A stretch of 64,000 nucleotides of DNA. Source: JAGMES01 sp023128035 (GTDB taxonomy: Bacteria > Bacillota > Halanaerobiia > DY22613). How positions within the stretch are numbered: the first letter of the stretch is position 1; each line of letters starts with the position of its first letter. The translations under genes and the position numbers were made by a program. Below, piece by piece: positions 16,392-25,608 of the stretch. Location of the stretch: contig DAOVRZ010000001.1 in the NCBI GenBank assembly GCA_030627905.1, positions 1 to 64,000 of the forward strand. The letters run 5' to 3'. The notes under the pieces were generated by a model, which ran no database searches, had not been told where the DNA came from, and saw only the letters and a list, made by a program, of their open reading frames with translations.

Positions 16392-17117
16392 ATGGAAAGA
16401 TTACAAAAAGTGATGGCACAGGCAGGTATTGCTTCTAGGCGAAGATCAGAAGAACTTATTGTGGAAGGTAAAGTGAAAGTAAATGGTAAAGTAATTACTG
16501 AATTAGGTTTTAAAGTTGATCCTAAAAAAGATAATATTGAAGTGAATGGAGAACTTATCTCTCGTGAGAAGATGGTTTATATTATGTTAAATAAACCAAT
16601 TGGTTATATCACAACCATGGATGATCCTTTTGATCGTTTAATTGTTCTTGATCTAATCAAAGATATTCCCCAGCGTATTCATCCAGTAGGAAGATTAGAC
16701 TCAGATACAGAGGGTCTACTATTTTTGACAAATGATGGTTCTTTAACTTATGCTTTGACTCACCCAAGTCATATGATAGACAAGGTTTATAAGGTTAAAG
16801 TAAAAGGGAATATAAGTGCAAAGGCTATTCGGAATCTACAAGTGGGTGTAGAATTGGAAGATGGAATGACTGCTCCAGCGTATGTAGAATTAATTAGTGC
16901 TAAAAGAAATTTTTCTATCATAAAGATAACTATACAAGAAGGACGAAATCGACAGGTGAGAAGAATGATGGATGCTGTAAGATATCCTGTTTTGAAGTTA
17001 ACTCGAGTAAGTATGGGTCCATTGACATTAGAAAAATTAAAAAGTGGAAATTATAGACATTTAACGACAAAAGAAGTAAAAATTTTAAAGAAAATAGATA
17101 AAAATATACGTAATTAA
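16392..17117 (+). CDS. rluB: 23S rRNA pseudouridine synthase RluB
   Basis: This 241-residue RsuA-family enzyme isomerises a uridine in 23S rRNA helix 89. An N-terminal S4 domain (residues 1-62, ERLQKVMAQAGIASRRRSEE) is followed by the catalytic domain with the invariant Asp in PVGRLDSDTEGLL. The segment EGRNRQVRRMM is typical of the family. It starts 2 nt after the cbiO stop, so it is co-transcribed with the transporter, probably by chance of gene order. Confidence 0.93.
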   Translation: MERLQKVMAQAGIASRRRSEELIVEGKVKVNGKVITELGFKVDPKKDNIEVNGELISREKMVYIMLNKPIGYITTMDDPFDRLIVLDLIKDIPQRIHPVGRLDSDTEGLLFLTNDGSLTYALTHPSHMIDKVYKVKVKGNISAKAIRNLQVGVELEDGMTAPAYVELISAKRNFSIIKITIQEGRNRQVRRMMDAVRYPVLKLTRVSMGPLTLEKLKSGNYRHLTTKEVKILKKIDKNIRN

Positions 17118-17137
17118 GAAAATTCAGATATTTAAAA

Positions 17138-17164
17138 GAAGGAATTTTCTTAAATTTAGAGAAT
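17138..17164 (+). promoter_or_regulatory. Sigma-H-like promoter of spoVS
   Basis: GAAGGAATT (17138-17146), 11 nt, then AGAGAAT (17158-17164) fits the sigma-H consensus RnAGGAwWW-N11-12-RnnGAAT exactly. spoVS is a sigma-H gene in B. subtilis. The same bases form the right arm of an AAGAAAATTC/GAATTTTCTT hairpin that may end rluB transcription. Confidence 0.7.
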
Positions 17165-17277
17165 ATATATTATTAGCTTAGCAATTATTTTTTAAAAAAC
17201 AGTTACTATAGGGCGATCTTTTATAAGTTATTATACATTTTTAGCATACTACATACATTTCAAAGGAGGAGAAGAGC

Positions 17278-17538
17278 ATGGAAGTATTGAAGGTATCATC
17301 CAAATCAGAACCTAAATCTGTAGCTGGTGCTTTGGCAGCTGTTTTACGGGAACAAGGGACTGCAGAACTACAGGCAATTGGAGCAGGAGCAGTTAATCAA
17401 TCGATTAAGGCGATAGCTATCGCGAGAGGGTTTGTTGCACCTAATGGAATTAATTTGATTACAATTCCTGCCTTTGCAGAAGTAATAATTGAAGGTGAAG
17501 AAAGGACAGCGATTAAATTCATTGTTGAGCCAAGATAA
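17278..17538 (+). CDS. spoVS: Stage V sporulation protein S
   Basis: This is an 86-residue Alba-like protein of the SpoVS family, highly conserved: EVLKVSSKSEPKSVAGALAA, QAIGAGAVNQSIKAIAIARG and IEGEERTAIKFIVEPR. In B. subtilis loss of spoVS affects coat assembly and septation. The start follows AAAGGAGGAGAAG. It has its own sigma-H-like promoter about 110 nt upstream and a terminator after it, so it is monocistronic. Confidence 0.97.
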   Translation: MEVLKVSSKSEPKSVAGALAAVLREQGTAELQAIGAGAVNQSIKAIAIARGFVAPNGINLITIPAFAEVIIEGEERTAIKFIVEPR

Positions 17539-17571
17539 GATTTAAAAATTTAGCATAAACGTATGTGAGAT

Positions 17572-17611
17572 AAGGCCTATCCTTTATTTTTATGGGATAG
17601 GTCTTTTTTTC
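17572..17611 (+). terminator. Terminator after spoVS
   Basis: AGGCCTATCC pairs with GGGATAGGTCT (11-nt loop) and is followed by a run of T. Confidence 0.9.
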
Positions 17612-17670
17612 GTTCACTTTTCTTTCACTATGTGGTAAAATGTATAGATGGGTAAATATGAATCGGAGGG

Positions 17671-20600
17671 ATGGCTTTGTATTTGAAAAGGGTAGAAGTA
17701 CATGGATTTAAATCTTTTGCTGAAGCAACAAAAATTCACTTTGAGCCAAGCATTACAGCAATTGTTGGACCGAATGGAAGTGGAAAGAGTAATATAGTTG
17801 ACGCCATCCGCTGGGTCTTAGGTGAACAGAGTGCAAAGAGTTTGCGAGGCAGCAAAATGGAAGATATTATTTTTTCGGGAAGCGATAAGCGTAAGCAGAT
17901 GGAATTTGCTAAAATTCAGCTGGTATTGGATAATAGTGATGGCCATTTACCTATAGAATATTCCGAAGTTTCAATTGGTAGAAGAGTAAGTCGAAAAGGT
18001 GGAAGTGACTATTTACTTAATAATTCAGTTTGTCGTTTGAAAGATATTGAAGAACTGATTATGGATACAGGAATTGGTAAAGAAGCATATTCTATTATCG
18101 GACAAGGAAAAGTGGAAACTATTTTAAGTAGCAAACCAACAGACCGCCGAGTTCTTTTTGAAGAAGCGGCTGGAATTATCAAATATAAGACAAAAAAAAA
18201 TGAAGCTATGAAAAAATTTGAAGGAACTGAGCTTAATTTAGCAAGAGTTCAAGATATTGTCTCTGAATTAGAAAGACAGGCTGAACCTTTGAAAAAACAA
18301 GCAGAAAACGCTCGAAAACATAAAGAATATTCATCTGAGCTTAGTGAATTAGAAGAATCCATGCTTTTAACTCAGTCGACTTTTTATGATAAAGAGCTGA
18401 ATACTTATATTGGTGATAGAGATCGCTTAGCAAAAAACCTTCATGAACGTGAGGAACTTGTTAATTCTTTTGATGCCAAAGTAGAGCAATTACAAAATGA
18501 GTTAGATCAAATTAATGAACTTTTCAATAATAAACAAAACCAATATTTCGAATTAAAGGCCTCTCGGGAAAGCATGGAAAATCGTCTGGCTATGATTCTA
18601 GAGAAACAAAATAGCCTGATAAATCAACAACAGCGTATCCAGGTTGAGATTAAAGAACGAGAAAGTGGAAATACAAGATATGACGAGGAAAAAGTTCAGA
18701 ATAATACATCCTTGATTGATCTTTCCTCTTTACGAAAAGAATTAAATCAATCTATTGATGAAGATAAGCAAAAGATGGATGAATTAGCCGATGAAATTCA
18801 AATTGATATAGAAAAGATAGAAATTTTGAAGTCTGATTTAATGGAATTTTTAAAACAGCGGAGTGAATTGAATACTCAATTGAATCGATATCAGGATGAA
18901 GAAAAGCTGTTGAATCAGAAAATTGAGGAATTGATCAGATCACGTACTCATAAAGATCGCAGTTTAGACGAAGCTATAACTCAACTACACACGGTTGAGC
19001 AGGAATTAAAAAAAGTAAATGATGAATTGGTCTCAGTAAAAAGAGATCATAATTATCTTAGCAAACGTCAGGTTGAAGATCAAAAAGATTTACATCAATT
19101 GCAAGATAAATATACTTCTCTTAGAGAGGAGTTTCATAGAGTTAAATCGAGATTAAAAGTGTTAAAAGATCTGGAAAACTCTTTAGAAGGTTATTATGGG
19201 GGAGTAAAGAATGTTTTACGAGCTCGTAATAAGCTTGTCGGGATTGTTGGAGTTGTAGCAGAACTTTTACATGTAGATCAAAATAAAGAAAAAGCTATTG
19301 CTGCAGCTTTAGGAGGTGGGCTACAGAATATTGTTGTAAATACTGGAAAAAATGCAAAAGAAGCCATTGATTATCTGAAAAAAACGAGGGGAGGAAGGGC
19401 TACTTTCTTACCTCTGGATATGGTTCGTGGTAATCGTATGACCGAATCATTAGTTCTCAAGAAAATTGATGGGTATTTAGGGGTTGCTGCTAATTTTGTC
19501 AAAACGGATCCTCATCTTACTCCAGTTGTAAATAATTTGCTTGGTAGAATTATTATTGCCAAGGATATGGATGCGGCATTAAAGATTTCTAGAGCAGGAG
19601 AACAAAAATTACGAATTGTTACCTTAGATGGTGATAATATAAATCCTGGAGGTGCTGTCAGCGGGGGAAGCAGTCAGTCTCATAATCATAATTTATTAGG
19701 TAGAAATAGGGAGATTGATGAATTATCTATCCAGGTAAATGGTTTAAATGAAGAACTTCTAAAACTTTCACAACAAGGTAAGAATGTGAAGACACAAGTC
19801 GAAGAACAGGCACAAAAATTAGAAAGTTGGCAAAGTAAGATTCATCAGTTAGAGCTGAATAGAGCTAGTTTATTTAAAGACCAGCAACAATTACAAAAAG
19901 ATACTACTGAACAAGTTGATTCACTGAGCAATGTAGATCATGAGTTTGAAGCTAACCATGAACGATTGGGTAGCTTAGATCGTGAAATTCAACGACTTCA
20001 AAAGGAACTAGATTTTTTTAGTGCTGAAAACTCTCAAAAAGAAGCTGAGTTAAAAGCTTTAGAATTGAAAAACAATCAGCTTATAGAAGAAAAGAATATT
20101 ATTCAAGTGGAAAGGACAGAAAAACGGATTAAATTAGCTTCTTTAGATGAACAGGAGAAAAATTACCAAGCGCGCATTGAACAGATTGTTCTGCAAAGAG
20201 AAGAGAATATTATTAAAATTCAAAGTTTAGAAGATGAATGGCAAGAATTAGAGTTGAATAAGTTAGAGTATACGGATCAGATTAAGGCTATTGAAGTAGA
20301 TAAAATACATATTCACCATGATGAAGAGAAGGCGAGGGAAGAGGTTGCAAGGTTAAAGCAAGAAGAAAAAGATTTGTCTGGCGCCTTTAGAAAAGAAGAC
20401 ACACGTGCTCGAAAGTTTCATCGCCGGGTGAGTGAACTAACAAAAGAAGTGAATCAATATGAAGTAAAAATTGCTGAGCTTACTTCAAAGTTAGAGATGA
20501 CTAAAGAAAAACTGAAAGAAGATCATGGCATTGATCTTGATCATTACATTGGAGATTTTGAAATTGTAGAAGATTTGGAAGGGGTTCAGAAACGGATTCG

Positions 20601-21231
20601 TAGTTTAAAATGGAGACTTCGTGTTCTTGGCGCTGTGAATTTAGCTGCTGAGGAAGAGTATGAAACTTTAACAAAGCGCTTAACTTTTTTGAAAGAACAA
20701 TTAGATGATCTAAATAAAGCAAAAGAATCTTTGCTAGGAATGATTGCTGAATTAGATGAGACTATTAAAGAACGTTTTACAAAAACCTATGATTTGGTTA
20801 AAGTGGAGTTCAAGGAAGTTTTCACTAAACTTTTTGGTGGTGGTTCTGCTGAACTAATACTTTCTGATCCTGAAAATTTATTGGAGACAGGAATTGAGAT
20901 TAATGCCCAACCTCCAGGTAAAAAATTGCAAAAACTTTCTCTAATGTCTGGTGGCGAAAAAGCCTTAACTGCTTTAGCTTTGATTTTTGCTTTTTTAAAA
21001 GTCAAACCAAGTCCTTTTTATATTCTTGATGAGATTGATGCACCTTTGGACGAAGCAAATGTGGAACGTTTTTGCAATTTTTTACGGGAATTTAGCTCAG
21101 TATCTCAGTTTGTAATTATTACGCATCGCAGTCGTACAATGGCGGAAGCTGATGTTTTATATGGAGTGACGATGGAAGAATCAGGTGTTTCCAAGCTGAT
21201 CTCTTATAAATTCTCCGAAAAAGTTAGCTAA
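17671..21231 (+). CDS. smc: Chromosome segregation SMC protein
   Basis: This 1186-residue full-length SMC has an N-terminal ABC head (Walker A GPNGSGKSN at about residue 32; R-loop VLGEQSAKSLRGSKMED). Coiled coil covers about 170-500, the hinge about 500-680 (GYYGGVKNVLRARNKL, GGRATFLPL, GGAVSGGS), and a return coiled coil leads to the C-terminal head (signature LMSGGEKALTALALIFA, Walker B YILDEIDAPLDEAN). With ScpA/ScpB, not in this window, it forms the condensin that organises replicated origins. ATG 17671 follows CGGAGGG. In many Bacillota smc is next to rnc and ftsY; here a JAMM-like gene lies between smc and ftsY. Confidence 0.98.
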   Translation: MALYLKRVEVHGFKSFAEATKIHFEPSITAIVGPNGSGKSNIVDAIRWVLGEQSAKSLRGSKMEDIIFSGSDKRKQMEFAKIQLVLDNSDGHLPIEYSEVSIGRRVSRKGGSDYLLNNSVCRLKDIEELIMDTGIGKEAYSIIGQGKVETILSSKPTDRRVLFEEAAGIIKYKTKKNEAMKKFEGTELNLARVQDIVSELERQAEPLKKQAENARKHKEYSSELSELEESMLLTQSTFYDKELNTYIGDRDRLAKNLHEREELVNSFDAKVEQLQNELDQINELFNNKQNQYFELKASRESMENRLAMILEKQNSLINQQQRIQVEIKERESGNTRYDEEKVQNNTSLIDLSSLRKELNQSIDEDKQKMDELADEIQIDIEKIEILKSDLMEFLKQRSELNTQLNRYQDEEKLLNQKIEELIRSRTHKDRSLDEAITQLHTVEQELKKVNDELVSVKRDHNYLSKRQVEDQKDLHQLQDKYTSLREEFHRVKSRLKVLKDLENSLEGYYGGVKNVLRARNKLVGIVGVVAELLHVDQNKEKAIAAALGGGLQNIVVNTGKNAKEAIDYLKKTRGGRATFLPLDMVRGNRMTESLVLKKIDGYLGVAANFVKTDPHLTPVVNNLLGRIIIAKDMDAALKISRAGEQKLRIVTLDGDNINPGGAVSGGSSQSHNHNLLGRNREIDELSIQVNGLNEELLKLSQQGKNVKTQVEEQAQKLESWQSKIHQLELNRASLFKDQQQLQKDTTEQVDSLSNVDHEFEANHERLGSLDREIQRLQKELDFFSAENSQKEAELKALELKNNQLIEEKNIIQVERTEKRIKLASLDEQEKNYQARIEQIVLQREENIIKIQSLEDEWQELELNKLEYTDQIKAIEVDKIHIHHDEEKAREEVARLKQEEKDLSGAFRKEDTRARKFHRRVSELTKEVNQYEVKIAELTSKLEMTKEKLKEDHGIDLDHYIGDFEIVEDLEGVQKRIRSLKWRLRVLGAVNLAAEEEYETLTKRLTFLKEQLDDLNKAKESLLGMIAELDETIKERFTKTYDLVKVEFKEVFTKLFGGGSAELILSDPENLLETGIEINAQPPGKKLQKLSLMSGGEKALTALALIFAFLKVKPSPFYILDEIDAPLDEANVERFCNFLREFSSVSQFVIITHRSRTMAEADVLYGVTMEESGVSKLISYKFSEKVS

Positions 21232-21272
21232 CTGCATATTTACTTCAAACCAGTGAGAAACTATCTATAGAA

Positions 21273-21399
21273 AATGATTCGTCCACAAAAAGTATTTTAG
21301 TCGTATCCACATACTATATATAGTACTGAAACTGCCTAATTCGGTACTATATATAGTATGTGAGCTCTTATGCGACTACTTTTTGTGGGCTAATCATTA
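21273..21399. repeat. Dispersed repeat family 2, full-length copy
   Basis: This is a long imperfect inverted repeat. The ends AATGATTCGTCCACAAAAAG and its near complement ending GGGCTAATCATT frame a central pair TACTATATATAGTAC / GTACTATATATAGTA. It occupies almost the whole gap between smc and the next gene. An internally deleted relative in the opposite orientation is at 29543-29602. It has no coding capacity. Confidence 0.85.
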
Positions 21400-21428
21400 A
21401 ATATACTAGACATCGGAGGAGGAGACAA

Positions 21429-22556
21429 ATGAAAATACGTGGTATCGCCAAAACGGTAGTTGACCGGTTGGTAGAACGCAGTAATGAATTAGGCCAGGGA
21501 CGTGGTGCGGGTGGGATTGCTTTAATCAATGACGAGGGGTATGTAACATCTTGTTCCAAGATTATTGATGGTGGAATTTCTGGGCTTCCTTTTAGGCAAC
21601 TCTTAGGTGAGTTGGTTGATATGGAAGGAAGATCTTTGTTAGAGGCAATCAATCAGCTTCCGGATAATATTACCATTATATCAACTGATCCTGGTAAAAC
21701 AGGTATCATTGTGAGCACAGGGGCTATTAACCTTTTTCATGTTCCAGTGATCAATATTGGAATTAAAAATGAAGAGTTAGTTGGAATAGGTGTTTTATAT
21801 CCAGATTCTCATTTATATGATCTTGCTAGCCGTTCTGAAGAGGTTCAGTTGAATATTTTAACTGCTAAAAGTATGGAAGAAGAACGACAATTGATGAAAG
21901 CATCAGCCGAACTTCGATTAGATTATCTTGATATCTCCGAGGAACTTTCGATGGTAGATGTGGAAGAAACGGAGTTTAAGATATCCCCTAGGGAGTGGAA
22001 GTTAGAGCGGTATACAGTTAATTCAATTGATGAGGCTTTTTCTGATGCTTTAGTTAAAAAATCTTCTACTATTGAGCAGGGGCGAGAAGTGGCGGCTATG
22101 GGAATGGTAGATGAAAATGGGCATGTTACTCAGGCAGGTGAAATTGTTATGGGTGGTATGGGGTATGTTCCCTCTAGATTATTAGCTTCTAGTTATCAAG
22201 ATATTAGTGCTAAATCGTTAAGGGAAGTTTATACTGAGGATATACCCAGAAATGTGGTGATTGTTCATACCCATCCAGGTGGGACAGGCGTTATGCATAT
22301 GGGGGACGCTATGGCTGGCCCTGGAACTTGGGGAAGGCCAATTATTGCAATCGGTCATGATCAGCATGGTGTAGTAAAGGGAGCGACAGTAATAGAATTA
22401 GATCCAAAGGTAGCAGAGTTAGCAGAAGAATATGAAGATGTGGGACAAAAATTTTTCCTGGCTTCAACACCAGATGAAGAAGCTGAAATTCGAAAAAAAC
22501 GCTTTGCTATTGTTCAGGAGTATACAGATCTTTGCAAACCTATTGAAATTCAGTAA
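21429..22556 (+). CDS. Conserved protein with JAMM-like metal motif
   Basis: This 375-residue protein is probably cytoplasmic. The N-terminal half (1-130) has a Gly-rich GQGRGAGGIALINDEGYVTS. The C-terminal half contains VIVHTHPGGTGVMHMGDAMA (about residues 277-296). This aligns with the JAMM/MPN motif HxHPx6SxxD except that His replaces Ser. A candidate partner Glu lies in the preceding MGMVDENGHVTQAGE segment. Homologues are often labelled peptidase S7-like in related anaerobes, from memory; that label is not proven by anything here. ATG 21429 follows GGAGGAGGAG; the longer in-frame ORF from 21360 runs through the repeat. It sits between smc and ftsY, 42 nt before the latter. Substrate unknown. 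Confidence 0.65.
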   Translation: MKIRGIAKTVVDRLVERSNELGQGRGAGGIALINDEGYVTSCSKIIDGGISGLPFRQLLGELVDMEGRSLLEAINQLPDNITIISTDPGKTGIIVSTGAINLFHVPVINIGIKNEELVGIGVLYPDSHLYDLASRSEEVQLNILTAKSMEEERQLMKASAELRLDYLDISEELSMVDVEETEFKISPREWKLERYTVNSIDEAFSDALVKKSSTIEQGREVAAMGMVDENGHVTQAGEIVMGGMGYVPSRLLASSYQDISAKSLREVYTEDIPRNVVIVHTHPGGTGVMHMGDAMAGPGTWGRPIIAIGHDQHGVVKGATVIELDPKVAELAEEYEDVGQKFFLASTPDEEAEIRKKRFAIVQEYTDLCKPIEIQ

Positions 22557-22598
22557 AAATTAATGTTTTGAAACATAAAGTTAATGGGGAGGATTAAA

Positions 22599-23630
22599 AT
22601 GTTAAAGAAAATTTTTGGGAGAAAAAAGGAGAATGAAGAGCAGCATGGTTTGGAGGCAAAGGAAGAATTACATGTAGATGTAAAAAAGGAGGAAGAAACA
22701 AATCCTGAAATTAAACCGAAAGTTGGTTTTTTTCAAAGATTAAAAGAAGGTTTATCCAAAACGAGGAAGGGTTTTATAGGACAGGTAGAGAATCTATTTA
22801 CAGGAAAAGCCATAGATGATAATTTTTTTGAAGAATTAGAAGAAATTTTAATCCGAGCAGATGTTGGAGTTAAGACGACAATGAGACTCGTCGAACGTTT
22901 AGAAGAGATAGTGGATGAGAGACGGCTTAAAGAACCATCTGAACTGAGAGAAGTTTTTAGAGAAGAGATCAGCAATCTTTTAGGAGATTCTTCTCCTTTA
23001 GAATTATATTCTGGACTTAATATTATTATAATGGTCGGAGTTAATGGAGCTGGAAAAACGACTACTATTGCCAAAATTGCTGAACGCTTTAAAAAGCAGA
23101 ATAAGAAAATTTTGTTGGCTGCTGGCGATACTTTTCGTGCAGCAGCTGTAGATCAATTAAAAGTATGGGGTAATAGGGTTGGTATAGATGTAATTGCCCA
23201 TTCTGAGGGTGCTGATCCAGGAGCTGTTGCTTTCGATGCAGTTCAGGCTGCTCGTTCTCGGAATGTAGATTTATTGGTTGTAGATACTGCTGGAAGATTA
23301 CATACACAGAAAAATTTGATGGAAGAACTAAAAAAAGTTCGTCGAGTCATTGGAAAAGAAGCAGGTGATGCTCATGTTCAAGTTCTGCTGGTAGTAGATG
23401 CTACTACTGGACAAAATGCGATAAATCAAGCTAGAATTTTCAATGAAGCAGTACAGGTTGATGGAATTGTATTGACTAAACTAGATGGAACTGCAAAAGG
23501 TGGAATCGTTATTGCTATAAAAGATGATCTAAATATTCCAATCAAGTTAATTGGTGTAGGAGAAAAAGCAGAAGATTTACAGGATTTCCAACCCGAAGAG
23601 TTTGTTAAGGCTCTATTTGCAGAAGAGTAA
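22599..23630 (+). CDS. ftsY: Signal recognition particle receptor FtsY
   Basis: This 343-residue SRP GTPase receptor delivers ribosome-SRP complexes to SecYEG. A charged N-terminal A-domain (residues 1-45) is followed by the N domain (FFQRLKEGLSKTR) and the G domain: G1 GVNGAGKTTTIAKIA, G2-like DTFRAAAVDQL, G3 DTAGRLHTQKNLM, G4 TKLDGTAKGG. ATG 22599 follows GGGGAGG; the in-frame ATG at 22584 overlaps that ribosome site. Confidence 0.97.
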   Translation: MLKKIFGRKKENEEQHGLEAKEELHVDVKKEEETNPEIKPKVGFFQRLKEGLSKTRKGFIGQVENLFTGKAIDDNFFEELEEILIRADVGVKTTMRLVERLEEIVDERRLKEPSELREVFREEISNLLGDSSPLELYSGLNIIIMVGVNGAGKTTTIAKIAERFKKQNKKILLAAGDTFRAAAVDQLKVWGNRVGIDVIAHSEGADPGAVAFDAVQAARSRNVDLLVVDTAGRLHTQKNLMEELKKVRRVIGKEAGDAHVQVLLVVDATTGQNAINQARIFNEAVQVDGIVLTKLDGTAKGGIVIAIKDDLNIPIKLIGVGEKAEDLQDFQPEEFVKALFAEE

Positions 23631-23656
23631 TATTTACTACATAAGTAGGTGGAAAT

Positions 23657-25165
23657 ATGCTAAAATTTAAAAAAATTCACAACAAAGGTTCTTTAGTTCG
23701 AGTAAGTAGTATTCTCTATGTTTTAGCAATATTACTATATACTCATTGGACAGAGCCCTTTGAACCAAGTCGCTTCTGGATTGTATTCGGAATTTTGATA
23801 CTGCTTTTGATTAGATATTCTAAATTAGCTCGTTTACTTGGAAAACCGGATCAAAAAGATTTATACAGTCTCAGATATATTGATCTGTTCTTGATTCTTT
23901 TAATTTTGAGTTTGACTTCATGGAAATTACCAGTGATATTTCTACTGTATGTGTCAACTATACTAACTGCTCACTATTATGGATTAAAAAAAGCTGTGGT
24001 TTATGCTATTCATGTGAGTCTCCTTTATGGAGTATTTTACTGGTTTTTTGGAATGAAGGGGCAAGTTGTACAGTTTATAGTTAACTTAATATTCTTCTTA
24101 ATAAGTTTGTTATTAACGGCTTACGTTGGAGGAATGATTGATGACAAAATGAAGAATATAGAAGAGACAAATGATAAATTAAATCAAGTGAACTCAGAGT
24201 TTTTTGTTCTCCAACAGATTAGTAATTATGTTTCTTCGATTCTAAATATTAATGATCTTTTAGAATTAATCCCTGATATTCTTATTGGGATTAGTGGAGC
24301 TAAATACGCTGCAATATATCTTACTGAAGACGGAACTTTTAGGGGTTTGCAGATTAAAGCGACTAATTTTTGCGAAGAAGAGATGGTTCGAGATTTTTTT
24401 ATGGGAGTTTGTGGATCTCAGATTCGCAATACTTTTATGACAGGAGAACTAACTATTGAAAATTCTATAAATTGTGGAGAATTTGGGTCAATGATGAATA
24501 TTCCTATCAAACATAAAGACGAAGTTTTAGGAGTATTAGTGTTAACTCATTATAAACCAAACAGTTTTTCTGAATATAATCCACAATTACTGAAGTCTGT
24601 TGGAGAACAGTTGGGTATTTCTATAGCAAATGCTAGATTGTATGCTCAAGTTAAGCAGATGGCAAATATCGATGGTTTAACACGGGTATATAATCGAAAA
24701 TATCTACAAAATTATTTAAATAAACATTTCGCTCAGTCAGTTCCGAATTTAATAACTTTGATTATGTTAGACATTGATCATTTTAAGCATATCAATGATA
24801 CATATGGTCATCTAATGGGGGATCAGGTTTTAAAGAATTTAGCTCATATTATTGAGAAAACTATTGGAGAAAAAGGATTTTTAACTAGATATGGAGGAGA
24901 AGAATTTGTGATTCTTCTACCAAATCTAAGCACAGATGAAGGGTATCAAATTGCTGAAGAATTGCGAGTTTTAGTGATGAATCAGGAATTTCATCATTCA
25001 AATCGATCGTGTAAAGTAACGATAAGCCTTGGAGTTGCTGATAACAGTCTTTCAGTGATTGAAACAATGGATGATTTATTAAAAGCCACTGATGAATCAT
25101 TATATGCTGCTAAAGATAAAGGGCGTAATTGTACTCATCGGAACGATAAGTACTTTGTTTCGTAA
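23657..25165 (+). CDS. Membrane GAF-GGDEF diguanylate cyclase
   Basis: This 502-residue protein has about five or six membrane segments (residues 15-170), then a GAF domain (about 185-325) and a C-terminal GGDEF domain (about 335-495). The catalytic signature is RYGGEEFVIL, with DGLTRVYNRKYL and LDIDHFKHINDTYGH upstream, so c-di-GMP synthesis is likely. The RxxD inhibitory site expected five residues before GGEEF is absent (GEKG), so product inhibition through that site is unlikely. It lies between ftsY and ylxM-ffh with its own start behind AGGTGG. Confidence 0.92.
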   Translation: MLKFKKIHNKGSLVRVSSILYVLAILLYTHWTEPFEPSRFWIVFGILILLLIRYSKLARLLGKPDQKDLYSLRYIDLFLILLILSLTSWKLPVIFLLYVSTILTAHYYGLKKAVVYAIHVSLLYGVFYWFFGMKGQVVQFIVNLIFFLISLLLTAYVGGMIDDKMKNIEETNDKLNQVNSEFFVLQQISNYVSSILNINDLLELIPDILIGISGAKYAAIYLTEDGTFRGLQIKATNFCEEEMVRDFFMGVCGSQIRNTFMTGELTIENSINCGEFGSMMNIPIKHKDEVLGVLVLTHYKPNSFSEYNPQLLKSVGEQLGISIANARLYAQVKQMANIDGLTRVYNRKYLQNYLNKHFAQSVPNLITLIMLDIDHFKHINDTYGHLMGDQVLKNLAHIIEKTIGEKGFLTRYGGEEFVILLPNLSTDEGYQIAEELRVLVMNQEFHHSNRSCKVTISLGVADNSLSVIETMDDLLKATDESLYAAKDKGRNCTHRNDKYFVS

Positions 25166-25181
25166 TAATTTACAATAATAC

Positions 25182-25210
25182 TTGACAAGTTCTCTGATGT
25201 TATATATAAT
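25182..25210 (+). promoter_or_regulatory. Sigma-A promoter of ylxM-ffh
   Basis: TTGACA (25182-25187) and TATAAT (25205-25210) are both perfect with 17 nt between them, 46 nt upstream of ylxM. Confidence 0.85.
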
Positions 25211-25255
25211 AGCATCTGTAAAGTATTTAACCTTGACAGTTTGCGGGTGATATTC

Positions 25256-25588
25256 TTGTTAGAAAAAATGATTCAAATGGGCGAATTATTTGATTTTTAT
25301 GGTAATTTGTTAACTTCTCGCCAAATAGAGTTTATGGAATTTTATTTCCGTCAAGATTTATCACTGGGCGAGATTGCGGAGAAATGCAATGTGAGTCGTC
25401 AGGCAGTTTATGATAATTTACACCGTTCTGAAAAATTATTAAAAGAATATGATGAGAAGCTTCAACTTCTTGCAAAGACAGAAATTATAAAAGAAAAGAT
25501 TCAACATGTTATAGAATTAATTGAAGATTTAGAGTGTGAATCTGACAAATATAAAGAGATTATCAAAGTGCTCAACGAGCTTTCTTAA
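25256..25588 (+). CDS. ylxM: YlxM, SRP-associated HTH protein
   Basis: This 110-residue sigma-70 region 4-like HTH protein has DFYGNLLTSRQIEFMEFYF, DLSLGEIAEKCNVSRQAVYDNLHRSE and a helical tail. YlxM is nearly always beside ffh and modulates SRP function in streptococci (family knowledge). I prefer TTG 25256 (LLEKMIQM), preceded by GCGGGTG, which gives the usual N terminus. TTG 25241 and GTG 25247 are possible. Confidence 0.92.
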   Translation: MLEKMIQMGELFDFYGNLLTSRQIEFMEFYFRQDLSLGEIAEKCNVSRQAVYDNLHRSEKLLKEYDEKLQLLAKTEIIKEKIQHVIELIEDLECESDKYKEIIKVLNELS

Positions 25589-25608
25589 AAGCCCAAAGGA
25601 GGGATATG

